From: Saccharothrix algeriensis | GTDB lineage: Bacteria > Actinomycetota > Actinomycetes > Mycobacteriales > Pseudonocardiaceae | Direction: 5' to 3' | Assembly (NCBI RefSeq): GCF_016907655.1 | Contig: NZ_JAFBCL010000001.1 | Coordinates: 4,932,001 to 4,996,000 of the forward strand | Length of the DNA stretch: 64,000 bases | Shown: positions 9,254-17,654 of the stretch, piece after piece | Layout of the letters: the number at the start of each line of letters is the position of its first letter | Position numbering within the stretch: position 1 is the first letter of the stretch | The notes under the pieces: generated by a model | Database searches by the model: none | What the model saw: only the letters and a program-made list of their open reading frames with translations | What the model was told of the DNA's origin: nothing | Program-made: the position numbers and the translations under genes

Positions 9254-11362
9254 TCAGCCGGGAGTGGCGGGCGCCCACGCGGCGATGTCGGCTGGCACGG
9301 TGACTTCGCCGCTGCGGACACGTTCGGTGACGGTCTCGATGTCCGCGCGGGCGTAGCCGCGGTTGCGGTCGGAGCCGATATAGAAGGCGTTGGGCAGGGC
9401 TTGCACACCGATCTGCGGCAGCAACTTGCCCAAGGTGGTCGGAGTGGTGCCGATCTCGGCCGCGAGCGTGGCGGTGTGCAGGCGTTCCTGGCCGCTTCGC
9501 TGGAAGACCTCCAGCAGCCGCGCCAAGAGCGCCGGTGGTTCGATCGCGACGGCCGTGCCCACGCCGGGAACGTCGATCGGCGGCCACGTGGCCGGGTCGA
9601 GCGGGTTGAAGTCGGTCGCGGTGGCCCGGTCTGCGGTGTGGCCGGCGAACACTGCGGCCCCGGCCTCCAACGCCGCCAGGTCGAAGGGGCCGGCGGGCGG
9701 CAGCTCGTGGTCGGTGGTGTCGGTGGTCGAGGTGACCTCCTCTGCGGCGGTGCGGTCGGCGGTGGGCTGTTCGGCGATCAGGTGCGCGGCCCGGTCCCAG
9801 CGGGTGGCGTAGTCGTCGCCGGCAAGGCGGGTGCTGATGGGGTCCAGGGCGGGGCGTTGTCCGGCGACGGCGCGGGCGCCGGCGGCCAGGGCGGTGCCGA
9901 CGAGCCGGTAGCCCTTGAAGCCCTTGGGCTGCCCGCTGGTGTCCTGCAGGTACAGGCCGCAGCCCTCGTAGGGCATGTCCTGGGGGTCGGCCTTGCAGTT
10001 CCAGCCGAACAGATAGTTCAGCTCCTCGGCGTCGGACACCCGCATGGAGATGCGGGCGCGGGCCTGCTTGCGCACGGCGGTGGACCCGATCACGTCCGTG
10101 GTTGCCGACAGGCCGCAGAACACCAGGTTGACCGCCATGGCACGGGCGATGCGCTGGATCTCCTCCAGGTCGTCGCGCAGCTTGGGGTACTTGGTGCCGT
10201 CGCCGGTGATCTCGGCGCACTCGTCCACCACGATGGTGATCTGCGGGATCTCGGGGGACACGGGCAGCTTGTCGGTGCCGTGCTGCTCGCACAGCTGCTG
10301 GTACTCGACCTTGCGGCCCTTGGCGATGCGCAGCGCGGCTTCGGTCATCTTCTTGGCTTCGCCGGCGGTAGAGGCCACCCAGTCCACGGCCGGGGCGGGC
10401 ACCTGGCCGGTGGTGTCGGTCAGCCATGGCCGGATCCACGGCAGCGCCATGCCGCCACCGTTGAGGTCGATGTGCCACAGCAGGTTGTCCACGCACCGCA
10501 CAAGCCCGGCGTTGAGCACCTGCAACTCGTTGGTCTTGCCGCCGCCCTTCTGGCCGGTGAGGATCACCGTGTCGCTGCGCAGCTCCAGCGCGGCGACCGA
10601 GGCGTCGCGGTGCTCGCCGATCGCGATGGGGTTGAGGATGCTCAGCGGGGACCAGTCCTCGGGGTAGGGGATCACCTCTTCCCACGCGTCGCGGGTGGCC
10701 ACCCGCAGCAGGGCGGCGCGGCGGGACACGCCGGGCAGGGCTTCGACGGTGCAGCCGTTGGGGAGGTCCGCGTCGGCGGCCAGCTGCGCCTGGTGCCTGG
10801 CGAGGTCCTTCCACGAGTGCCCGCCCTGGGGCAGGTTCAGGTCGAGCGTGTAGCCGGTGCCCTGCTCCCACTTCTGCACGCCCATGACCTGCACGTCCTT
10901 GATGCCGCACACCCGCTGGATGCGGGCTTCCCACTCGCCGGCGGTGCGGGCGCGGTGACGGGCGAACCCCACCTCCTGCTTGACCTCCTCCCGCTTGACG
11001 GCCCCGGCGCGGACGAGCGAGGCGGTGACCCCGCCGGTGACCCCGAGGACGGCCAGCGACGAGATCGACACCGCCGACCAGGGCGAGGTCTCCAGCGCCC
11101 ACACCATCCAGCCCCCACCGGCGACCCACCCGGCGGCGCGGGCCAGCACGCCGGGGCGGGTGGAGCCGCGACCGGCGGCGGCCACCGAGTGGGCGACCGC
11201 GCCGACCGCGGCGCCACCCAGCGCCCACGTCGGCGGCATCTCCAGCAGGGAACCGACCATGCTGGTGGCCAGGACTCCGCCGACGGTGTTGACCGTGCCG
11301 GTGAGGACGTTGTGCTTGCCCTTCCAGTCCAAACTGCCGCCCTGCGCGGTCTTGGCGTTCAT
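9254..11362 (-). CDS. tra: TraB-like FtsK/SpoIIIE DNA translocase
   Basis: A 702-residue conjugative ATPase. Hydrophobic segments fall at about 25-45, 50-65, 76-92 and 98-118, followed by a cytoplasmic region with Walker A GQKGGGKT (270-277) and Walker B ITIVVDECAE (375-384). The C-terminal winged helix (LLARLLEVFQRSGQERLHTA) corresponds to the domain by which TraB binds clt repeats. In Streptomyces-type conjugation one such hexameric pump moves double-stranded DNA between hyphae. Start ATG 11362 (MNAKTAQGG) follows GGAAGGGAACC; an extension to 11443 is not supported. Confidence 0.9.
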   Translation of the reverse strand: MNAKTAQGGSLDWKGKHNVLTGTVNTVGGVLATSMVGSLLEMPPTWALGGAAVGAVAHSVAAAGRGSTRPGVLARAAGWVAGGGWMVWALETSPWSAVSISSLAVLGVTGGVTASLVRAGAVKREEVKQEVGFARHRARTAGEWEARIQRVCGIKDVQVMGVQKWEQGTGYTLDLNLPQGGHSWKDLARHQAQLAADADLPNGCTVEALPGVSRRAALLRVATRDAWEEVIPYPEDWSPLSILNPIAIGEHRDASVAALELRSDTVILTGQKGGGKTNELQVLNAGLVRCVDNLLWHIDLNGGGMALPWIRPWLTDTTGQVPAPAVDWVASTAGEAKKMTEAALRIAKGRKVEYQQLCEQHGTDKLPVSPEIPQITIVVDECAEITGDGTKYPKLRDDLEEIQRIARAMAVNLVFCGLSATTDVIGSTAVRKQARARISMRVSDAEELNYLFGWNCKADPQDMPYEGCGLYLQDTSGQPKGFKGYRLVGTALAAGARAVAGQRPALDPISTRLAGDDYATRWDRAAHLIAEQPTADRTAAEEVTSTTDTTDHELPPAGPFDLAALEAGAAVFAGHTADRATATDFNPLDPATWPPIDVPGVGTAVAIEPPALLARLLEVFQRSGQERLHTATLAAEIGTTPTTLGKLLPQIGVQALPNAFYIGSDRNRGYARADIETVTERVRSGEVTVPADIAAWAPATPG

Positions 11363-11414
11363 GGTCGGTTCCCTTCCGGTTCTGCTTGTGCCGTAACGGT
11401 TCTGGCGGTCGGAA

Positions 11415-13259
11415 CTAGCGGGAGACGTTCCACAGGTGCTCACCCGGGCGCGGGGCCTGGTGCCGGGACAGGTCGATGGAGTGCGCGCGGGAGAACAGGG
11501 CGGGCACCTCGTTCGCCGCTGCCGCCGCGGTGCCCAGCGCGCGGTAGACCTCGGCGAGCTTCTCCATCACCACCGGGTGCACCGGGTACTCGGCGCTGCC
11601 CTTCTTGACGAACGTGGACAGCGCCAGCGCCAGGTGCCCGATCGACTCGGGCCACTGCTGCAGGTCCCCGCCGAAGTAGGCCATCGACTCGGGCGCGTAG
11701 CGCGCCGCTCGGGCGGCCTGCTCGACGGCCAGATCGGAGATGTGGAAACGGGACACGGTGAGACCTCCGGTAGTGGTGAGGATGGAAGACCCCGGTGGGG
11801 TCGTGGCGCCGTCGACCGGGGCGGACACGGCGCCGGTGGTCGGCCGCCACCGGGGCGGCCGGACAACGGAGGGTCGAGGGGCGGGCACGGCGACCTCGAC
11901 CGTCACCACCGTCGGGACGGTGGTGCGGATCCGGTCGGCCACGACGTAGCCGCGGTGCGCGGCGGCAGCACCCAGGGCAAGGCGCTGCTGGGTTTCCCAG
12001 TGCCGCGCCCACGCCGCGTAGCCGCCGGCGACGACCCAAGCGCCGGCTGCCCAACCACCTGCGTGAATCGCCCGAACCGGCGCGAACACCGGCCGTGGGG
12101 CAGTGGCCTTCGCCGCGTCGTAGACGATGCGGTAGGTGGCCGACCGCGCCGCCTTGGGCGTGGGCGCGTCGAAGACGGCCTGGCGCACCATCCGGTGACG
12201 GCTACGCGCCCATTCCGCCTCCCGGTACGCCCGGCGGGCGGTGTCCCGCAACTCCGCGTGCTGGTCGGCAGCGTCCCGGAACACCTGCCGGGCAGCCGAC
12301 CAACCGCGCAAGGCGCTGCGCACGTGACGCCCCACCGACCGACGTCCGGCACCAGGAGAGCCGGTGCCGCTGCCGCGGTGCCGCGTACCGCCCGCATTGC
12401 CCCGGCTGGCGGAAGTTCCGCTGCCGACACCGCGACCCGCGCGGCGGCCACCGAACAAGCCACGTCCACCGAGCAGGCCGCGTCCGCCGGTGGCCCGACC
12501 GCTTGCGCCACGGCCACCCGCAGCGCGGCCACCCGCAGCGCGGCCGGTCGTGGGGCGACCTGCCGAGCCGCTGCCTGCCCGCCGCTTGGCCAGCAGCCGG
12601 GCCAGCGGGCCCTGCCGCTTCGAGACCGTGGTGCCGGTGCTGGGCCGTGCGCCGGGTGGCACCACCCGCGTAGCCGGCTGCGCGCCGCGACCGGCGCGTT
12701 GAGCGTGGGCAGCTGCCGCACGTCCTCCCGGCGGAGTCCGCTTCCCGGCGCGGCCCGCCGCACCGGCACCGCGACCGGCCGCGCGATCACGGCGGCCGGC
12801 CAGCACAGCGCGAGCCCTGCCCATCAACCCGGTTCCGCGAGCGGACGTGCGACCGCCGGCGCGAGCCGCGGCACGGCCGGCGGTACCAGCCACCCGGGAC
12901 CGGGCGGATCGGCGGGAGCGTGCCCGCCGGACACCGGCCACGGCGGCAGTCGTCCCGGCGAGCGCGCCGGCGGCAAGCAGCCCCGGCACCCCACCGGCGT
13001 AGGCGGCGGTACTGCCCGCGATGGTCATCAGCTCCGCGGCCGTCACGGCCGTGGGAACCGCCGGCACCACCAACGGGGCGGGCCTGGGCGAGGTACCGCT
13101 CGTGGCGCGCGAGGTGGTCGGAGCGGCGCCGATCGGCTGCCCGCCGCCGGTACCGGGCTGCCCTTGGGGGACCGGTCGGGGGGCACCCTCGGTACCGGTA
13201 CCCGACGGGCTGTCGCTCGGTACCGCGTCGCCGGTGTGGGGCTGGATGGTCCGCGTCAT
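11415..13259 (-). CDS. Large Gly/Arg/Ala-rich AICE membrane protein (transfer-associated)
   Basis: A 614-residue protein of no recognised enzyme family. It has a Pro/Ser/Thr-rich head, a hydrophobic stretch at about 75-105 (TAAYAGGVPGLLAAGALAGT), a long low-complexity basic GR/RG region (about 110-300), a helical part with another hydrophobic segment near 400-425, and a conserved-looking C-terminus (YFGGDLQQWPESIGHLALAL). It lies directly upstream of tra in the same operon, so a role in transfer or spreading is likely but not shown. ATG 13259 follows AGGAAGGGG; a GTG nine bases upstream is possible. Confidence 0.65.
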   Translation of the reverse strand: MTRTIQPHTGDAVPSDSPSGTGTEGAPRPVPQGQPGTGGGQPIGAAPTTSRATSGTSPRPAPLVVPAVPTAVTAAELMTIAGSTAAYAGGVPGLLAAGALAGTTAAVAGVRRARSRRSARSRVAGTAGRAAARAGGRTSARGTGLMGRARAVLAGRRDRAAGRGAGAAGRAGKRTPPGGRAAAAHAQRAGRGAQPATRVVPPGARPSTGTTVSKRQGPLARLLAKRRAGSGSAGRPTTGRAAGGRAAGGRGASGRATGGRGLLGGRGLFGGRRAGRGVGSGTSASRGNAGGTRHRGSGTGSPGAGRRSVGRHVRSALRGWSAARQVFRDAADQHAELRDTARRAYREAEWARSRHRMVRQAVFDAPTPKAARSATYRIVYDAAKATAPRPVFAPVRAIHAGGWAAGAWVVAGGYAAWARHWETQQRLALGAAAAHRGYVVADRIRTTVPTVVTVEVAVPAPRPSVVRPPRWRPTTGAVSAPVDGATTPPGSSILTTTGGLTVSRFHISDLAVEQAARAARYAPESMAYFGGDLQQWPESIGHLALALSTFVKKGSAEYPVHPVVMEKLAEVYRALGTAAAAANEVPALFSRAHSIDLSRHQAPRPGEHLWNVSR

Positions 13260-13277
13260 GCCGATCACCCCTTCCTG

Positions 13278-13430
13278 TCAGTCGTAGAACTCGTCCGAGT
13301 CGAACTCGTCGTCCTCGAACAGCTCGGGGTAGGCGGCGGCGTCGACCTCGCCGTGGCCCTCGCACTCGTCGCACGCGGTGCCGGCGAACCAGGGGTCGAT
13401 GCCGTCTCCGTTGCAGCTGGGGCACTCCAT
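13278..13430 (-). CDS. 50-residue double-CxxC zinc-ribbon-like protein
   Basis: A short gene with two Cys pairs spaced like DnaJ zinc knuckles: C3-PS-C6 and C20-DE-C23, each followed by NGDG or EGHG, then a strongly acidic tail (FEDDEFDSDEFYD). Ribosome site AAGGAG lies nine bases before ATG 13430. It sits between two operon genes with short gaps, which supports its being real. The function is unknown; the DnaJ-like CxxCxGxG repeat suggests zinc binding. Confidence 0.65.
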   Translation of the reverse strand: MECPSCNGDGIDPWFAGTACDECEGHGEVDAAAYPELFEDDEFDSDEFYD

Positions 13431-13445
13431 GTCGTGCTCCTTCGC

Positions 13446-14318
13446 TCAGGCAGCGGGGTGGGAGAGCAGGTGGGCCAGCACGTCACGGCGCAGCGCCACG
13501 GCGCGGTTGCGGCCGATGCCCAAGTCCTGGATGTCGTTCACGCGGACGTGGCTGTCGTGCCGTTCGTGGTAGTCGCGAGCGGTGCGCACGGCGCGGTCCC
13601 ACAGCTCCACGCCCCAGACTTCGCGCGGGTCCTGGTTCTGCTCCGAGTCGGTGCCCTCGGCGCTGCTGTGCTCGGCGGTACCGGTCGGCTCGTCCTGGGG
13701 GAGGTCGATCCCGTCCGGCGCGGGGTGCGCCTGGTCGTCATCCGAAGCCGCAGTACCGACAGCGAGAGCGGTCCGGTGTTCGGTACCGGACAGGCCGGTA
13801 CCGAAGTCGACGGGTCCGTGAGCCCGCTCCGCCGAGTACTGCACCGGTGCCGGCTGCGACAGCGGGACCGGTGCCGGCACCGGCGCGGCGGAGGTGGCGT
13901 TCATCGCCAGCGACACCAGGTGGGACAGCAGGCCGGCCAGCAGTACCGGTCCGGCACCGACGGCGACCGCCGCGCCCAACGGCAGCGCGGGCACGGTGCC
14001 ACCGTCGACCAGCAGCGGCTTGCCGTGCCCGTCCACGGCGATGCTGGTGACCGCGTGCCAGGTGTTCAGCCCCAGCTCCATGCCGCCGGCGAACAGCAAC
14101 ACCGCCCATGCCCACCGCCGCACGGGGCCGGTGCCGTCGATGACGTAGTGCAGGGCCAGCAGGGTGGACACCGCGAACACCAGCGCCAGCACCACACCGA
14201 ACCCCACCCCGAGCATCGGGGCGACCGCGCGGACCTCGCCGTTGACGGTCAGCGCCAGCGCGCCGACCATCACGGCGAACAACGCGGCTTTGCGCCAGTC
14301 CCTGCGCTGCTCGCTCAC
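13446..14318 (-). CDS. DUF2637-like (SpdB-type) membrane protein with helix-turn-helix-like tail
   Basis: A 290-residue protein with four predicted membrane helices (about 12-28, 32-58, 67-84, 110-138), then a Pro/Ala and acidic linker and a soluble C-terminal domain (VWGVELWDRAVRTARDYHER ... HVRVNDIQDLGIGRNRAVAL) that looks like a small DNA-binding or peptide-binding domain. DUF2637/SpdB proteins accompany tra genes in actinomycete plasmids and AICEs and are linked to intramycelial spread. It overlaps the upstream gene (14315-14318). Confidence 0.7.
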   Translation of the reverse strand: MSEQRRDWRKAALFAVMVGALALTVNGEVRAVAPMLGVGFGVVLALVFAVSTLLALHYVIDGTGPVRRWAWAVLLFAGGMELGLNTWHAVTSIAVDGHGKPLLVDGGTVPALPLGAAVAVGAGPVLLAGLLSHLVSLAMNATSAAPVPAPVPLSQPAPVQYSAERAHGPVDFGTGLSGTEHRTALAVGTAASDDDQAHPAPDGIDLPQDEPTGTAEHSSAEGTDSEQNQDPREVWGVELWDRAVRTARDYHERHDSHVRVNDIQDLGIGRNRAVALRRDVLAHLLSHPAA

Positions 14319-14650
14319 GGCAGCATCCCGCCGGTGGTCGTGCCCGCCACGGTGACGCCGTCGAACTCGTCGTCCTCGCTGCGGGCCCGGCGAGCCTCAC
14401 GAGCGGCGGCGCGCATCTCGGAGCGGGTCACCGCCCGGGTCGCGACCATGCGCACCACACCGCCGTGCGAAGCCCGAGCGGCCCACCGCACGCACGCCAG
14501 GTAGAACAGCGCCGCCAGCACCGTGACCACGGTCCAGCCGACCGGCGCCAGCCACCACACCACCGCCACCAGGACCACCGGGGCGAGGACCAGCTGCACA
14601 AGGCCCATCGCGATCCACAACGGCAGCGTCAACATCCGTCCCAACGTCAT
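14315..14650 (-). CDS. Small two-helix membrane protein of the transfer operon
   Basis: A 111-residue protein with two membrane helices (about 8-33 and 36-56), then a basic and acidic cytoplasmic tail rich in Arg/Glu. The start ATG 14650 overlaps the upstream stop by four bases (ATGA), and its stop region overlaps the downstream gene. It resembles Spd-type spread proteins only in size, topology and location. Confidence 0.65.
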   Translation of the reverse strand: MTLGRMLTLPLWIAMGLVQLVLAPVVLVAVVWWLAPVGWTVVTVLAALFYLACVRWAARASHGGVVRMVATRAVTRSEMRAAAREARRARSEDDEFDGVTVAGTTTGGMLP

Positions 14651-14928
14651 GACTGGTCTCCCTCGCCCAAGTCGTCCAGGTCGATGAACTGGTCCTCGAA
14701 CTCCGCCGGCGGCTTGCGGTGCCGGACCGGCCGGTCCGGCTTGCTCCGCCGGGTGGCTTCCGCGCTCGTCGCCGGGGACGGGAGCGCCGCGGTGACGTAG
14801 ACGCGGCCCAAGGTGGAGCTGCCGCGGTTCGGGTAGAACCGGCTGACCTCCTGCACCTCGAACACCTGCCGCAGGGCCTGGACAGCGGCCTCGGCCTCGG
14901 ACGCGGTGGCTTCGACGCGGATCTTCAC
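14647..14928 (-). CDS. Hypothetical 93-residue AICE protein
   Basis: Begins MKIRVEATASEAEAAVQALR and has an alpha-beta start (a strand, then a helix of about residues 9-22) followed by SRFYPNRGSSTLGRVYVTA and an acidic tail (EFEDQFIDLDDLGEGD). Homologues of this style are common in AICE transfer operons and have no known function. GTG 14928 overlaps the stop of the 24-codon gene upstream (GTGA). Confidence 0.65.
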   Translation of the reverse strand: MKIRVEATASEAEAAVQALRQVFEVQEVSRFYPNRGSSTLGRVYVTAALPSPATSAEATRRSKPDRPVRHRKPPAEFEDQFIDLDDLGEGDQS

Positions 14929-14999
14929 GCCCGGTCCTCCTTGCCCTCTTCACCGATGCCCTCGCAGCCCGGGCAGTGCTTGCGGGTCGCGGTGCTCAT
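14925..14999 (-). CDS. 24-residue CxxC micropeptide
   Basis: ATG 14999 overlaps the upstream stop (TGATG) and its own TGA overlaps the next start (GTGA), so the frame is tied into the operon at both ends. The peptide has one zinc-knuckle half (HCPGCEGIGEEGKEDRA). The double overlap is the main evidence that it is translated; it may act chiefly to carry ribosomes to the next gene. Confidence 0.5.
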   Translation of the reverse strand: MSTATRKHCPGCEGIGEEGKEDRA

Positions 15000-15190
15000 C
15001 AGCGGTCCACCCCGTCCACCGGCCGCAGGTCACGCCCGCCGGCGCGCAGGTGCTCCCAGGTGCGTCCCCGCTGGCTGGTGGGGGTGGAGCCGTCCGCCGT
15101 GCGCACCGGGTAGACCAAGCCGAACGGCACGGGCTGGTCGAATTCGTCGCCGCTGCGCACGTCGATCAGATCGCGCTGGTGGCTGCTCAC
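14999..15190 (-). CDS. Hypothetical 63-residue AICE protein
   Basis: GTG 15190 overlaps the stop of the upstream Cys-rich gene (GTGA), and its stop overlaps the micropeptide start (TGATG). The sequence is soluble and charged (SSHQRDLIDVRSGDEFDQPV ... TSQRGRTWEHLRAGGRDL) without a recognised motif. The same frame stays open further upstream, but that part overlaps the better-supported gene at 15187-15561. Confidence 0.55.
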   Translation of the reverse strand: MSSHQRDLIDVRSGDEFDQPVPFGLVYPVRTADGSTPTSQRGRTWEHLRAGGRDLRPVDGVDR

Positions 15191-15561
15191 GACGCCACCG
15201 CCCCGCTGACCGACGTGACGTCGGCCCGCACGCGGTACTGGTGGTGCTCGCACCGGTCGCACCAGGCGAACTGCCGCACGCACCGTCCGCAGTGGTCGAC
15301 CGAGTGGCCGGAAAGACGCGGGTCGCACATGCAGCCCACCCAGCTGCCCAACTCGTGCCCGTCCCGGGCGCACACCATCGCACCGGCGCACAACCGGCAC
15401 GTCAGCTTGCTCCCGGGCGTGACCTGCCACCCCATGCTCATCAGCCACGCCAGAGCGGCGGACTCGTCGGTGAACACCGGCACGGCGTCGGTCTCGTAGT
15501 CCTGGCCCTGCCCGCCGCAGAGGTCGCAGGCGACGAGAACCGCGGTCGTCGTGCTCAGCAT
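15187..15561 (-). CDS. Cys-rich zinc-binding-like protein
   Basis: 124 residues with several CxxC pairs: ACDLCGGQG near the N-terminus, LTCRLCAG in the middle, and a C-terminal cluster CMCDPRLSGHSVDHCGRC ... CDRCEHH. This pattern suggests two or three zinc ribbons. ATG 15561 overlaps the upstream stop (TGATG), and AAGGAGG lies nine bases before it. The function is unknown; it is one link in the chain of overlapping small genes. Confidence 0.65.
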   Translation of the reverse strand: MLSTTTAVLVACDLCGGQGQDYETDAVPVFTDESAALAWLMSMGWQVTPGSKLTCRLCAGAMVCARDGHELGSWVGCMCDPRLSGHSVDHCGRCVRQFAWCDRCEHHQYRVRADVTSVSGAVAS

Positions 15562-16001
15562 CAGGCAGCCCTCCTTTCGTAGTCGTCGGTGGTGAAGCAG
15601 GCCGAGCACTGCTTGAGGGGCCCGCGCACGACGTGGTCCACGTAGCCGCGGTGGTCACGGCAGAAGCGGCGGGCCTGCATGGCCGCGTGGTGCGCGCGCC
15701 ACATACCCGGCGTCATCGCCCGGAGCGGGACCGCAACCTCTTCACGCCACAGCTCGCACACCTCTTCGGTGCGCGCCGGAATGCGGTGACGGAACACCAG
15801 CAGCGCGTCCGGGTCCGTCGTACCGGGCCGCAAACCCTTGGCGCGCAACTGCTTGCGGGTGTAGAGCCCCACCGGAACCGCACCCGGGCGACCGCGCCAC
15901 CCGAAGACCGGCAGCCCGTCCCGCTCACCCCGGCAGATCACGGCCACGCCGTTCCACGGCAGCACCACCGTGCGGAACTCGACCCGCGACCGGCGCCCCA
16001 T
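15561..16001 (-). CDS. Hypothetical 146-residue AICE protein
   Basis: Starts MGRRSRVEFRTVVLPWNGVA. A beta-rich first half (GERDGLPVFGWRGRPGAVPV) is followed by LYTRKQLRAKGLRPGTTDPDAL, and a C-terminal His/Cys region (FCRDHRGYVDHVV ... QCSACFTTDDY) may bind metal. The LYTRKQLRAKGLRPG segment recurs in many actinomycete mobile-element proteins of unknown function. ATG 16001 overlaps the upstream stop; a longer frame to 16274 overlaps the neighbour and is not used. Confidence 0.6.
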   Translation of the reverse strand: MGRRSRVEFRTVVLPWNGVAVICRGERDGLPVFGWRGRPGAVPVGLYTRKQLRAKGLRPGTTDPDALLVFRHRIPARTEEVCELWREEVAVPLRAMTPGMWRAHHAAMQARRFCRDHRGYVDHVVRGPLKQCSACFTTDDYERRAA

Positions 16002-16576
16002 CACGCCACCTGCGCCGAGTCGCCCAGCGCGTCCAGCACCGGCGCGAGGTGCTGGTTGAGCAGCGCGACGATCGTCTTGACGGCGTTCTTCGCCGTCGTC
16101 ACGTCCGGCGCACCGGCGCGGTAACGAGGCGCGGGCAGCGACTCCACCGGCACGGGCACCCACAGCTGCACCATCGGCAGCGCGACCAGCCGGTCGTTGT
16201 CGAACGGCTCCGACCACCGGACCTCGCTGCCGAACAGCTCCCGCTCGCGCAGCCATCCGCGCCACCGACCGCACACCCGTTCCAGGTGGGTCGGCAGCCG
16301 CGAGGCCACCGTGACGGCGATGGCGAGCCGGCCTTCGTCGTCCCAGCGCTCCGTCACGTCGGTCACCCGCAGGTCGTGGCTGACGTAACCGGGCGACATC
16401 GTCGGCGGCAACGCCGTGTGCAAGGCGGCCACGGCGAACTCCGCGGGCAGGTCCTCCAGCCCGGTGAACCGGCTGGCAACCTGAACCAGGTACGCGCCGA
16501 ACCGCGACTGGCCGTCGCTGGCCAACTCCCGGTCCCGCTTGTCGTCCACTCGGAAGATCCGCGCGTCGCAGCTCAT
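16001..16576 (-). CDS. Hypothetical 191-residue AICE protein
   Basis: A soluble protein beginning MSCDARIFRVDDKRDREL, with LEDLPAEFAVAALHTALPPT, a beta-rich centre (VTVASRLPTHLERVCGRWRG) and a helical C-terminus (KNAVKTIVALLNQHLAPVLD). No family was recognised. It is tied by TGATG overlaps to the WhiB gene upstream and to the next gene downstream. Confidence 0.6.
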   Translation of the reverse strand: MSCDARIFRVDDKRDRELASDGQSRFGAYLVQVASRFTGLEDLPAEFAVAALHTALPPTMSPGYVSHDLRVTDVTERWDDEGRLAIAVTVASRLPTHLERVCGRWRGWLRERELFGSEVRWSEPFDNDRLVALPMVQLWVPVPVESLPAPRYRAGAPDVTTAKNAVKTIVALLNQHLAPVLDALGDSAQVA

Positions 16577-16902
16577 CACGCCACCTCGCGAACGGGCAGT
16601 GGCGCGGCGGCCTGCCGGCGGCGCTCGCGGATCAGCGCCTGGCGCTGCTGGGCGGTCTTGCCGCCCCGCACACCGTGCTGCTCGTAGAGCGGCCGGACCA
16701 GCTCCGACTCCAGGCACTCGGCCTGGACCGGGCAGCCGGCGCAGACCGCCTGAGCCGCCCGCATCCTGAACGCGGCCTGGTCGCGGGTCTCCCGCAGGTT
16801 CGGGGACAGGTCGTTGGCCGGGCCGTACCACAGCTCCAGGTCCGTACCCAGGCATGGCCGGTCCGCCCAACCGCTCAACTTCCTGAGCGTGCTCTCGTTC
16901 AT
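16576..16902 (-). CDS. WhiB-family iron-sulfur transcription factor
   Basis: 108 residues with the four cluster-binding cysteines C17, C54, C57 and C63 (RPCLG; VCAGCPVQAEC) and a turn GVRGG where WhiB proteins usually have GVWGG, followed by a basic tail RQALIRERRRQ. WhiB-like proteins bind a 4Fe-4S cluster and act with the principal sigma factor. Element-borne copies are common and probably tune transfer or host gene expression. Cotranscribed by TGATG overlaps. Confidence 0.85.
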   Translation of the reverse strand: MNESTLRKLSGWADRPCLGTDLELWYGPANDLSPNLRETRDQAAFRMRAAQAVCAGCPVQAECLESELVRPLYEQHGVRGGKTAQQRQALIRERRRQAAAPLPVREVA

Positions 16903-17129
16903 CACGCCACCACGGGCATCTGCGGAGCCGACGTCGAGGCGGCCTCCTGGCACGCCTGCACGTAGTCCGCGATCGCGTCCTCCGGGATGCGCAACGCGCC
17001 CTTCCCGGTGCCGACCTTCAACGCCCGCAGGGCGCCGGACTCGATCGCCCGGTAGATCGTCGCGACCGACACGTCGAGCATCTCGGCCACGGCCTTGACC
17101 CGGTGCATCCGTTTCACCTGGTGAGTCAT
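16902..17129 (-). CDS. Helix-turn-helix (BldC/excisionase-like) regulator
   Basis: 75 residues with a single MerR-type helix-turn-helix, RVKAVAEMLDVSVATIYRAI then a wing (ALKVGTGKGALRIPEDAI). It is the first gene of the long leftward operon, transcribed away from the XRE repressor, and so is placed to act as an early activator or to control the switch. ATG 17129 has TAGGAG eight to nine bases upstream. Confidence 0.8.
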   Translation of the reverse strand: MTHQVKRMHRVKAVAEMLDVSVATIYRAIESGALRALKVGTGKGALRIPEDAIADYVQACQEAASTSAPQMPVVA

Positions 17130-17170
17130 CCACTGCTCCTAGCCAGAGAGGAGAGCCCTGAGAGACGGGC

Positions 17171-17263
17171 AACTAGTGCTAGTGCTGAAACTAGTACTAA
17201 AACTAGCAGTGTCAAGTGGTGTGAGGCCGTCCGAGCTGTGGGGGCCGCTAGCGGAGCGCTAGC
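17171..17263. promoter_or_regulatory. Divergent operator region with CTAGT/GCTAGC repeats
   Basis: The gap between the leftward operon and the rightward XRE gene holds clustered CTAG motifs: CTAGT at 17173, 17179 and 17191, CTAGC at 17203, and two GCTAGC hexamers at 17247 and 17258 (11 bp apart). Even spacing of such a rare tetranucleotide in GC-rich DNA suggests binding sites for the adjacent XRE or HTH proteins, like a phage immunity region. Confidence 0.5.
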
Positions 17264-17297
17264 GTTGGTACTGAAATCAGCAGCTCAGGGAGGCTCT

Positions 17298-17654
17298 GTG
17301 CCGAAGGACTGGGACGCGGTCTCGGCCGCCATCACCACTCGAATGGCCGAACTCGACATGAAGCAGACCGAGCTGAAAGAGCGCTCCGGGCTGGCCTTGC
17401 AGACGGTTCGCGAGATCCAGCTGAACCTCCAGCCCCGGGATCGCAACAAGCGCACCCTCGCGGCGCTGTCCGAGGCGCTCGGCTGGCCCAGCGACCACCT
17501 GTGGCTGGTGCTGGAGGGGAAGGACCCGGGCGACCCGGACGCCGGCGACCCCGTACTCACCGAGCTGGCCGTGCTGAAGGACGCACTCACGACGCTCACC
17601 GACCGTGTCGACGCGATCGAGCGGCAGCTAGCTGCCGACGACGGACGACCATGA
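17298..17654 (+). CDS. XRE-family repressor-like regulator with coiled-coil tail
   Basis: 118 residues: an N-terminal helix-turn-helix (AAITTRMAELDMKQTELKERSGLALQTVREI, with recognition helix LALQTVREIQLNLQ), a linker DPGDPDAGDP, and a C-terminal coiled coil VLKDALTTLTDRVDAIERQL for dimerisation. Transcribed divergently from the transfer operon, it is the likely repressor of that operon. GTG 17298 is chosen for the GGGAGGCTCT in front of it; the frame is open upstream but lacks HTH similarity there. Confidence 0.8.
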   Translation: MPKDWDAVSAAITTRMAELDMKQTELKERSGLALQTVREIQLNLQPRDRNKRTLAALSEALGWPSDHLWLVLEGKDPGDPDAGDPVLTELAVLKDALTTLTDRVDAIERQLAADDGRP

